DNA from: a virus
Length of the DNA stretch: 37,515 nucleotides
IMG/VR virus record: IMGVR_UViG_3300025132_000113
Location: 1 to 37,515 of that record
Direction: 5' to 3' (one strand)
Shown: positions 1-7,982 of the stretch, one piece after another
Layout: every line of letters begins with the position of its first letter
Position numbering within the stretch: position 1 is the first letter of the stretch
Made by a program: the position numbers and the translations under genes
The notes under the pieces: model-generated
What the model saw: the letters and a program-made list of their open reading frames with translations, nothing else
What the model was told of the DNA's origin: nothing
Database searches by the model: none

Positions 1-1276
1 TACCTTGTTCTTTATGTGCCGCAGTCTTAGCAACAACCTTAACTACATAAGTTTCTTGAGTAGGAACATGTTTTCCATAAACTCCTAAATATCTATCTTC
101 TGAATCATTTGCAAAATAAGAAAGATAATTCCAAGTAGTTCCTGATGTTGTGTATTTAAGTCTGACTGTTAATCCACTATCACCAGTAAACCCAGAAGGT
201 AAAGATGCTAAAGGACTAAATGATTCAATCCCTGTACTATCTGCAACTTCTATGTAATCTCCATCACTAGGACTTCCAGGGATACCAGCGACATTAACAA
301 CAGGAGAATAAAGAACAGCAGCAGATACAGCATTTTGAGCAGAGGTGGCAGTTGCACTAGCTGAGTTCGCAGTTGTAACGGCTGCCGAGGCATTTGTGTT
401 GGCTGTGTTGGCTAAAGCGGAAGCGGCGTTGGCGGTTGATACGGCTGACGAAGCATTTGTACTTGCGGTATTAGCAGTTGATATTGCAGTATCAGCTTTT
501 CCATCAGCAGTTGAAGCCAAACTAGAAGCTGAGTTTGCCGTTGTAGTAGCAGAATTAGCGGTAGAAGTCGCTGAGTTAGCAGTTGTAGTTGCGGCGTTGG
601 CAGTCGTAACCGCATTTGAAGCGTTAGTGCTTGCAGTATTGGCAGTTGAGCTTGCAGCGTTAGCAGTCGTTACAGCGTTAGAAGCATTTGTGCTTGCGGC
701 ATTAGCTGTAGTAACTGCTGTATCAGCTTTGGTATCTGCTGCGTTTGCTGTTGTTACTGCTGCATCAGCTTTAGTATCGGCTGCATTTGCTGTGGTAGTG
801 GCAGCGTTAGCAGTTGTAGTCGCTGAGTTAGCAGTTGTAGTTGCTGCGTTCGCCGTAGTGGTTGCTGAGTTAGCAGTCGTAGTAGCAGTATTAGCAGCAG
901 TCGTTGCAGCAATAGCTTTAGTTGCTCCTAGGTCATTACTATCTGATTGTTCTTGGACAACATATAAATTCTGCAAGTCTGCATTATTTAATGCTTCTGC
1001 CGTTAAATTTGAGCCATCAGTCCAAGGTGATAATTGTGCCGAACCTGGAGTCTGTCTTTCAATTGTTACTACTTCACCTGAAGCAATAGCAGTAGCAAGT
1101 GTTATCTGACTAGCACCTGTCCATGTGTAATGGGTAGTCTCAGACAGGAGTGTCCCTGTATCTGCTAGTCGATCTCTATTTTTATATACCTTGACATGCG
1201 CTCTCAGAAGGAAAGACCAACTGAGATTACACGCAGTTGTGCCAGCGCTAGTGAATTCGTTATAGGAAAGAGCCAC
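1..1276 (-). CDS. T7-like tail fibre protein (C-terminus cut by window edge)
   Basis: Receptor-binding or stalk fibre of the virion. The reading frame runs from a GTG at 1276 (MALSYNEF) to the left edge, about 425 codons, so the distal tip is missing. Residues 1 to about 115 resemble the gp17-type attachment domain seen in podoviruses: an AHVKVYKNRDRL segment, then a THYTWTG and ITLATA segment, then a VTIERQTPGS segment. After that come roughly 26 alanine/threonine/asparagine-rich heptads of the type TTANAAT (about positions 345-910), which should form a trimeric coiled-coil shaft. An in-frame TAA at 1298-1300 just upstream limits the choice of start; GTG is the only standard start before the conserved N-terminus. 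A CTGCA/TGCAG dyad lies 4 bases upstream. Last visible gene of the late minus-strand block. Confidence 0.88.
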   Translation of the reverse strand, partial: MALSYNEFTSAGTTACNLSWSFLLRAHVKVYKNRDRLADTGTLLSETTHYTWTGASQITLATAIASGEVVTIERQTPGSAQLSPWTDGSNLTAEALNNADLQNLYVVQEQSDSNDLGATKAIAATTAANTATTTANSATTTANAATTTANSATTTANAATTTANAADTKADAAVTTANAADTKADTAVTTANAASTNASNAVTTANAASSTANTASTNASNAVTTANAATTTANSATSTANSATTTANSASSLASTADGKADTAISTANTASTNASSAVSTANAASALANTANTNASAAVTTANSASATATSAQNAVSAAVLYSPVVNVAGIPGSPSDGDYIEVADSTGIESFSPLASLPSGFTGDSGLTVRLKYTTSGTTWNYLSYFANDSEDRYLGVYGKHVPTQETYVVKVVAKTAAHKEQG

Positions 1277-1280
1277 TGAT

Positions 1281-1309
1281 CTGCACAGATGCAGTCTTTA
1301 TGTTATCCG
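1281..1309 (-). promoter_or_regulatory. Motif 1 dyad with upstream GATAA/ATAAAG box, before tail fibre
   Basis: On the minus strand the sequence GATAACATAAAGA is followed by CTGCATCTGTGCAG (1281-1294), an exact CTGCA-N4-TGCAG dyad. The same layout precedes tail tubular A at 15298. It sits in the 60-bp gap between the gp16-like gene and the tail fibre. It could be a phage RNA polymerase promoter, a host promoter with an operator, or a 5' mRNA hairpin; the sequence alone does not decide. Confidence 0.55.
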
Positions 1310-1336
1310 ATTTCAGGCTTAATGGCACGTTTATTG

Positions 1337-4300
1337 TTATTGACGGCCTACTCCTAGGATGGTTGCTTCAGTATCAGCCTGTTCATTCTTTCTTCTAAGA
1401 CGAATTACTTTTTCATATCTAGCCATAAATGATGGATGGTTTTTCATCATTTCTAAAGTGGCTAATTTTTGGTAGTAATTAATAATCATGTTATAGGGTT
1501 CTTTTAAATTACCAGTATCTAGCTTGCTTCTATCTCCGCTAGTAAAATAACTAGGACTCTTTGCTCTACTTGGACTTGTACTCCATGTTTCTAAGAAATC
1601 ATTATATTGTGGATTTTTTCTCAATAAATTTAACGCCTCAGTCAGAGTATTACCGTTTACATACCTTTCTATATTTCCAGCCTTAGTATTTAAAGATTTC
1701 CTTCCTAGAACTTGAAACGCTGGAATATAACCCTTGAGTGTATAAGCGGCTTCTCTATGTGTTTTTTCTTCTTCTCTATTCATTTGAATTGATGCAGCAT
1801 TTTCACCTCTCCCAATAGCAATTCTGCCATCTCTATTTGGATTAGTACCTAAACCATGTCTTGTAATCCACCTAGATAAAGCATCATCTTTCTTTGTAAT
1901 TGTTGCTCCTGGCATTGCTCTATCAGCAGGGAGGCCGAGAAGAGTAGCTTTTGTCTCATAACCCAACCAATCTTTTTCTGTTGGTTGAGGGAACAAATCA
2001 TCAGCAAAAGGAATACGATTGAAAGTTTCGCCTAGATAATCTTGTGTAGTTACTTTTAATGTGTCCATTATTCTTCTTACAGAACGCATCGTAGGATCGT
2101 CTTCTAAGGCTAGAAGCATTTGATTTGTCATATAACGCCTAGGTACTGTTCTTTCTCCTGCTTGTTGAAATTCGGATGCAGCGTCCACATTGCCAAGTCC
2201 TCCACTAAAAGGGAACCAACCTCTACTTACGCTCGCTAAAACTTTTCCATGATTTCTTGCATTGCCATCAACATTAGTAAAGTAATTCATTACATCTACC
2301 ATTGCTTTTAATGAGTTTTTATTTCTAAGTACTCTTGTATAAGCTTGTGTAAAATCAGCAAGTGTATCTCTCTGTTGTTCGTGCGTAAAGAATCCATCTT
2401 TTATTCCCCGAACAATATCAGCTTGTAAAAATATTAAGTCAAATAAATCAATAGATTTTAGTGATATTTTTCCCATCAACTCAACACCATATCTTCCTAA
2501 AGAGAATGAATATGGTGTGTTATGCCTTAGCCAATCTCTTCTATGATTTGGGTCTGCTGGTGGTGAACCTGTTATCTTTCCTGCCCCATCATCTTCCATC
2601 TCTGTTAATACAAAAACCATGCCAGCAAACATGGCTGAAACAACAGTTTTAGCTCTTTGATCTGCTAACTCTTCTCTAGTTATCTTCTTTCCAACTCCAC
2701 TTGCGTTTTGAGCTTCCATCAATGCACTTCTCACACCATTAACAATGATGTCTCTATCAAACATCCAGCCTAAACCTTTTGCAGTTGTTTTAAATGCTGG
2801 CATCAACCAACTCATGTAAGGGTTTTTTCTAGCTAAATTAACTGCATTTCCAAGATAAGCGGCTGCTCCTTTGTTTGAAAAATCTCCAGTAAAAGTAACG
2901 TCATCTCCTCTTTGTTTCGCTAAATTTCCATATAAATCTGTCGTGTTTGGAACTCCAACTAAGTCATTAAATATTTTTAGTCTTAACTCATCATCTGGTA
3001 AGTTCTGGCCTGCTGGCATTCCTACATATTTTTGTCTTAGCTTTTTAATATCTAACTCCTTCATTAATTTATCGGATTCAAATACCCAATTTTTTACAGC
3101 TTCATCTGCATATCGTTGAGCAAAGGCATCAATACTGTCGGGTTGCATCGCTGGCCCCATTCTGGCCCCACCCATGTCACCACCTCTAATTCGATCACCT
3201 ACATTTTGGCTTGGAGTAACTTTCCCTTTTGCTACTTCTACTCCCTCTGTATAGGCTTGCATGTGTATTACTTCCATTCCTGACGTATATCTAATGCCTT
3301 CATCTACTGCTGATAAAGCTCTAAATTCAGGGAAATAACCAAAATCGCTATCAAAGAATTTTTCTGATAAACCACCTGTTAATTGCCTAACCGAAGCATT
3401 TAAAAGATTAAGAGTAGCGAAAGGTGCTGCTGATAATTTGCCAAAATTAAGGACAGTATCTTTATTCATTCCTTTTGGAATGTTGATAGATTCAGGGAAT
3501 TGTTTCCCTAGTCTTAATTTCTCAGGAATGTTATTTAACGCATTAATAGGAACTTCCCAACTTTCACCTGAGAAGAGAAATTCATAAGATTCATTTAAAG
3601 CATTTGTATTGAAATCTTTTGCAGCTTGTAAAGCAGCAGGACTCATTTCTTTTACATTCTTTCCTCCCATCCTTTGCCTTCCTGTCATAAAGGCACTTGT
3701 TGTATAGTTCCAGGCATTTTGCCAGTTTTCAATTAATTTTCTATTTGTATAACCAACTGCTTTTAATGCAGTCATATAATCAGTTCTAAAGGCTGATTTG
3801 TTTAAATCTTGCAGATAGAAATCGGCTCCAACTGAGATACCTGAAACTGGATTTCGCACAGCCCAAGTTGAAACTGAACTAAATAAATTAGCTTTTTTAT
3901 ATTGAACCAAAGTCCTTAATTGAGCGCTTAATGCAGGCTCATTAATTGTTTCTTCTCTTAGTCCTGTAATTCTTCTTGAAATTGCTAGTTGCCTTAATTT
4001 TTTATGATCACCTTTATCAATATGGTCGATGACTTGTGCTAATAAACTATCTCCAGTTACATCCTCAAGAGTTAATAATTCTGCATCTTTATTAAAGGTA
4101 AGAAGATCAAAACCTAAATCCATATCTTTTTGATAGCCCTGTAAAGCTTGTCCTAATTTTCTTCTTGTATAAGAATCCATCTGTTCCATTGTGTATGCCC
4201 ACTTAGCTAAATAGCCCAACTCTTGTACGTTTTGCGGTGGCATAACTCCTGATTCTTCAATGATATTTGCTGCATCTTCCAGACCATCAGCGTATGCCAA

Positions 4301-4876
4301 AGATGTTTCCCAACGACTCTTAGCAATCATGTATGCAGTTGTAGGAAGATCCGCTATACCACCTCTTTTTAATTGCCTTGTAAAGTATTGAGCTAAGTCG
4401 TTAGGGTCTGCGTTGTATCTTCTAGCCGTATCAAGGATTGCTTCTGTAGCTACCTGTTGAGTAAAAGGCATCATAAACTGTTGCCCACCTTTTGATTGCG
4501 ACCAACCGCCTTGGGCTAGGTTTAAAAATGCAGCGACATTAGCTTTCGTTGGAGGTACTAACGAGTAGTTAATCATTTGCCCTGTTGAACCCATTGGCCT
4601 CTGTTGGGTTGCCATACCCTCTGACACCAACTCCTGAATCTTTTCATCACCTATTGCCATTGCGTCCTGCTCTACTCTCTTAGCCCACTCAGCAGGGTCT
4701 ATGCCTATCTCTGTCCCATCAATCATCGTAAGGATCTTGCGCTTATACAAGCCCTTAGCATCAGTTGTATTAAGAGAAGCGTTGACCGCTAGTTGTCTCC
4801 TTTTTAATCTTTGAATTTCTTCAAGCTCTCTTTGAGCTTCTTCAATTTGTTCGTTGAGATCATTACAGTCGGTCAT
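1337..4876 (-). CDS. Large internal virion protein, gp16-like part 2 (1179 aa)
   Basis: Probable internal core/ejection protein placed where T7 gp16 lies, directly before the tail fibre. It starts with a charged coiled-coil segment (residues about 5-30, repeated E/Q/R/L). Several hydrophobic stretches follow, one around VVSAMFAGMVFVLTEM in the second half, as expected of a protein that inserts in the host membrane. I see no lytic catalytic motif. Its ATG overlaps the stop of the 1035-aa gene by 4 bases (ATGA), so the two are translationally coupled. T7 gp16 is 1318 aa; here two proteins of 1035 and 1179 aa occupy that slot. Function is inferred mainly from position and size. Confidence 0.75.
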   Translation of the reverse strand: MTDCNDLNEQIEEAQRELEEIQRLKRRQLAVNASLNTTDAKGLYKRKILTMIDGTEIGIDPAEWAKRVEQDAMAIGDEKIQELVSEGMATQQRPMGSTGQMINYSLVPPTKANVAAFLNLAQGGWSQSKGGQQFMMPFTQQVATEAILDTARRYNADPNDLAQYFTRQLKRGGIADLPTTAYMIAKSRWETSLAYADGLEDAANIIEESGVMPPQNVQELGYLAKWAYTMEQMDSYTRRKLGQALQGYQKDMDLGFDLLTFNKDAELLTLEDVTGDSLLAQVIDHIDKGDHKKLRQLAISRRITGLREETINEPALSAQLRTLVQYKKANLFSSVSTWAVRNPVSGISVGADFYLQDLNKSAFRTDYMTALKAVGYTNRKLIENWQNAWNYTTSAFMTGRQRMGGKNVKEMSPAALQAAKDFNTNALNESYEFLFSGESWEVPINALNNIPEKLRLGKQFPESINIPKGMNKDTVLNFGKLSAAPFATLNLLNASVRQLTGGLSEKFFDSDFGYFPEFRALSAVDEGIRYTSGMEVIHMQAYTEGVEVAKGKVTPSQNVGDRIRGGDMGGARMGPAMQPDSIDAFAQRYADEAVKNWVFESDKLMKELDIKKLRQKYVGMPAGQNLPDDELRLKIFNDLVGVPNTTDLYGNLAKQRGDDVTFTGDFSNKGAAAYLGNAVNLARKNPYMSWLMPAFKTTAKGLGWMFDRDIIVNGVRSALMEAQNASGVGKKITREELADQRAKTVVSAMFAGMVFVLTEMEDDGAGKITGSPPADPNHRRDWLRHNTPYSFSLGRYGVELMGKISLKSIDLFDLIFLQADIVRGIKDGFFTHEQQRDTLADFTQAYTRVLRNKNSLKAMVDVMNYFTNVDGNARNHGKVLASVSRGWFPFSGGLGNVDAASEFQQAGERTVPRRYMTNQMLLALEDDPTMRSVRRIMDTLKVTTQDYLGETFNRIPFADDLFPQPTEKDWLGYETKATLLGLPADRAMPGATITKKDDALSRWITRHGLGTNPNRDGRIAIGRGENAASIQMNREEEKTHREAAYTLKGYIPAFQVLGRKSLNTKAGNIERYVNGNTLTEALNLLRKNPQYNDFLETWSTSPSRAKSPSYFTSGDRSKLDTGNLKEPYNMIINYYQKLATLEMMKNHPSFMARYEKVIRLRRKNEQADTEATILGVGRQ

Positions 4877-7800
4877 TTGCAGATACCTCCATTTGCATCA
4901 GCTTGTTTTTGAAGTTTTTCCAACTTCTTAGCTGCTTTTTGTTCAGCTAAGTCTAGGTTCCTTACCGACTCATTTCCTGCTTGTATCTCTCCTAATGATC
5001 CTCTCTTAGCTTTTTTAGTTGTCTTTGTAGGTTTAGTCTTCTTAATTGTCTCCTCTGGCACAATGCCTTCTGCTGTAAATTCCATTTTTTGTTTGGGCTT
5101 TTTAGGTGGTTTAGGTGGCTTAGGTTCTAAGGTTTTAATTAATTTCTCCTGTTGTTTTTGAATATTTTTTAAAGGTTGTACGTTATTAATTAATTTATTG
5201 TCTACAACATCTTCACCTTTTAAGGCATACTCCCATTTGCTGTATAAACCTAGCTCTCTCTTTTCTTCAAAAGGTAAATCTTCCCATCCGTTTTGCTGAA
5301 TCCAGGCTTCCTTTTGCGCCCTTAATGATTTTGTATCTAATTCTTGATACTCACTTCTAAGTCTAAATTCATCAATAATTGCTCCTGAATTTTTACCACC
5401 AGCTTCATAAGCAGGAATCAAGTTTGCGTTATATAGCATTGAAAGTTGTCCTGTCTCGTCAGAAAGCAATTCATCAATAAATGATTCTTGACTGAAGTTT
5501 GTTGTAGGTCTTTCAGGTAATGGTGATGATGGTGGTTGGATCTCTCCATTTCTGATAGCAGCCTCCAGTATCCCTTGTTTCATTATCTCTCTTTCGCTTG
5601 CTTCCATCCCTCTAGGTTTGTAATCAGTTTGAGGAACCATGCTTTCGACTCCCTCTGGATCAACTGATCTACCAAGCTTTGAAGTGGTTTTTACATCGTC
5701 TGGCCCTAGTCCTAAATCTGTTTGTATTCCTTCCCCTGGTAATAATGGTCTGCCATAAAAACCTGTTTTCTTGTAATACTCAACAAATGCCTCGACAATA
5801 TCTGATTTCTTAGACTGCCAAACTCTACGACCAGTTTTTTGGGTCACTATTGCAGCTATTTCTGGATTAGATGAAGGGGCAGCAGCGTTTCTTAATTCAT
5901 CTCTGTGAAGCTGCATTAAATCATTTTTATATACGTCATAAGTAGGTGGGCCACCTTCATAAGGATCTAACGGCTTCTTAGCTTTAGGTTCTATTGGCGC
6001 TTCTTTAAATGGTTTTTTATTGGCTATTCTGTCGGCTTTTGCATCTCTTAAAATTGTGTTAGCAGATAATCTTTGAACATCTCTGCTTGCTTTTTTAATA
6101 ATTTCTTCGGCTGTAACTCTTCCTACATTTGCAACATTTATGTAGTTGCCGATTGATTCAATAGGACCATTTTTCCATTGCGTTCCAAAAGCCTTGTCAA
6201 AGGATTGAACAATTCTATTGATCGCATCATCACCAGCATTTATATCTTTTGGATCAACTTTATTAATCCAACTAAATAATGTTGTTTCACCTTCTACAGG
6301 TGCAGGAGAAATATATTCATCTAACCCAAGCTTTAGTTGATCTCCTACTAAAACATCTTTTTGCTTGTCTTTGTTAGTTAAATTATCAAGATCTAATTGT
6401 GCTTGTTCTAGGTCTTTCTCTAGTGCTTTAACTTTCCTTTTTGCTCCTAATTCTGTTAAGCCTCCTTTTCCAGCTTTTCCTTTTGTTGCTAAATTTTCGG
6501 CTCCTACTTTTAGCTTTTCAGGAATCGCATCTAATTCAGCTTGAATACTTTTAACCTTTTCAGATTGTTGAGTAATTAAATCAAGCTGTGCTTTTTGTCT
6601 TGCGGGAATATTTACTTGGGTATGAAGCTCTCTGATTTGTGTATCTGAAAGCTCGTCTAGCTTGGCAAGTACGGTATCAAGTTCATCTCTTACATCAGGC
6701 AAATCAAGCTGTCTTGGCTTAAACCCAGGTATAGCAGCAGGATCACCAGCCATGCTTAGTTCTGTTAGCTGTTCTTCTGCTTTATCTAATTCGTCTAGTT
6801 GTTTTGTTATATCTTCTCCAGTTGCATTGGCTTGTTTAATTAATTGACCTCTTTGAGATCTGATAGCGTCAAATTGACCTTTAATTTCTTTATTAACAAC
6901 GCCTGGATAAATCAATTCAAGTTGATTGTTTTCACCAACTTCAATCAGCCCCATCTTTGTTAGACGATCTCTCTGATCTGTGACTTGCTTGATCTGTGTC
7001 TGTTCAGCGATTGCTCGGCTAATAGCAGAATCGTATGTAGCTAATTCACCTCCTTTCTGGCCTACTGGTAAACCATCGAAACCTTTCTCTAATGCTGGCT
7101 TGTAGGTACTAACGACTGAATCAGAGAAATTATCCATGATCTCAACAGGAACGCTTTTTGCAGTTGTAAAAGCATCTGTTCCCATGTTGACAAGATTCCT
7201 CGTTAGTCCTGAAAAACCTAATATCCCAATCGGCATAGCGAAAGCATCAGTAGCCCATCCCTTTCCGAAAGAATCTAAATAATTGTCTCCAGGCTTAACG
7301 CTTAAAGGCAGATCTATATCTGTATCAAAGTATCTATTAATTAAATCCTCTGTCAGGTTAGATAAGTTACCTTCTGAGTAATCAAAGAAAGGTGCAGCAA
7401 AACTTGTTGAAAGACTCCATCTTGCAGCAAACTTTCCTCTGTCTGCCCACCTTTTAGCCCTGTCAACAGCAACAGCAGATTTAATACCTGTATTAACTTT
7501 TCGAGATCTTCTTAAAGCATTAGTAAGAGAATAGAGCCATGCTGCTCTACTACCCATTTTAAGAAGACTTGTTCCTGTCATCCATCCTGCGAATTCTGCA
7601 CCAGCCGCTTCACCAAAATCCAAGCCTGACTCGTCAGATTTAGTTACCCCTTCTCTGCCAAGCCTAAAAGGATTTAATTTCCTTGTCGTTTCATCGCTTA
7701 TTTTTAAATAATTATCGCTAACATCTATTGGTTTTCTTTGTATTAAGTCACCAGTTGCATTGGTTAAATTAGTAATTGCGTTCCAAGGGCCAACGACCAT

Positions 7801-7980
7801 ACCAGCCTTTACATCTTCAGAACCTAAAGTATTAAGTAGCTGAACAGCAGGCTTTAATGCACCAGCCTTTTCTTCAGTGCTAGTTTCTAAGGTTTGCATA
7901 CTTTCTGTTCTTGTTTGTCTCCTAGGTTTTAAACCATCAATTTCTGATTCAGTAAGAGAAGGTAAGTTAAAAGTTTCCAT
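4873..7980 (-). CDS. Large internal virion protein, gp16-like part 1 (1035 aa)
   Basis: Probable internal core protein of the ejectosome. The sequence is rich in coiled-coil-type segments (residues about 385-420 and 500-545, with many K/E/L/Q) and has a very basic, proline/lysine-rich C-terminal third (KPPKPPKKPKQKME). A hydrophobic region near residues 130-160 includes GAEFAGWMTGTSLLKMGSRA. It lies between the gp15-like protein (2-base gap) and the 1179-aa protein (4-base overlap). I recognise no enzymatic motif. T7 has a single gp16 with an N-terminal transglycosylase; here that activity appears to sit in the preceding gp15-like protein. Confidence 0.72.
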   Translation of the reverse strand: METFNLPSLTESEIDGLKPRRQTRTESMQTLETSTEEKAGALKPAVQLLNTLGSEDVKAGMVVGPWNAITNLTNATGDLIQRKPIDVSDNYLKISDETTRKLNPFRLGREGVTKSDESGLDFGEAAGAEFAGWMTGTSLLKMGSRAAWLYSLTNALRRSRKVNTGIKSAVAVDRAKRWADRGKFAARWSLSTSFAAPFFDYSEGNLSNLTEDLINRYFDTDIDLPLSVKPGDNYLDSFGKGWATDAFAMPIGILGFSGLTRNLVNMGTDAFTTAKSVPVEIMDNFSDSVVSTYKPALEKGFDGLPVGQKGGELATYDSAISRAIAEQTQIKQVTDQRDRLTKMGLIEVGENNQLELIYPGVVNKEIKGQFDAIRSQRGQLIKQANATGEDITKQLDELDKAEEQLTELSMAGDPAAIPGFKPRQLDLPDVRDELDTVLAKLDELSDTQIRELHTQVNIPARQKAQLDLITQQSEKVKSIQAELDAIPEKLKVGAENLATKGKAGKGGLTELGAKRKVKALEKDLEQAQLDLDNLTNKDKQKDVLVGDQLKLGLDEYISPAPVEGETTLFSWINKVDPKDINAGDDAINRIVQSFDKAFGTQWKNGPIESIGNYINVANVGRVTAEEIIKKASRDVQRLSANTILRDAKADRIANKKPFKEAPIEPKAKKPLDPYEGGPPTYDVYKNDLMQLHRDELRNAAAPSSNPEIAAIVTQKTGRRVWQSKKSDIVEAFVEYYKKTGFYGRPLLPGEGIQTDLGLGPDDVKTTSKLGRSVDPEGVESMVPQTDYKPRGMEASEREIMKQGILEAAIRNGEIQPPSSPLPERPTTNFSQESFIDELLSDETGQLSMLYNANLIPAYEAGGKNSGAIIDEFRLRSEYQELDTKSLRAQKEAWIQQNGWEDLPFEEKRELGLYSKWEYALKGEDVVDNKLINNVQPLKNIQKQQEKLIKTLEPKPPKPPKKPKQKMEFTAEGIVPEETIKKTKPTKTTKKAKRGSLGEIQAGNESVRNLDLAEQKAAKKLEKLQKQADANGGICK

Positions 7981-7982
7981 GA

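Noticed and set aside
345-1109. Long plus-strand frame (254 aa) rich in alanine and valine
   Set aside because: It is the mirror of the tail fibre heptad repeats on minus; the minus frame has family signatures and operon context, this one has neither.
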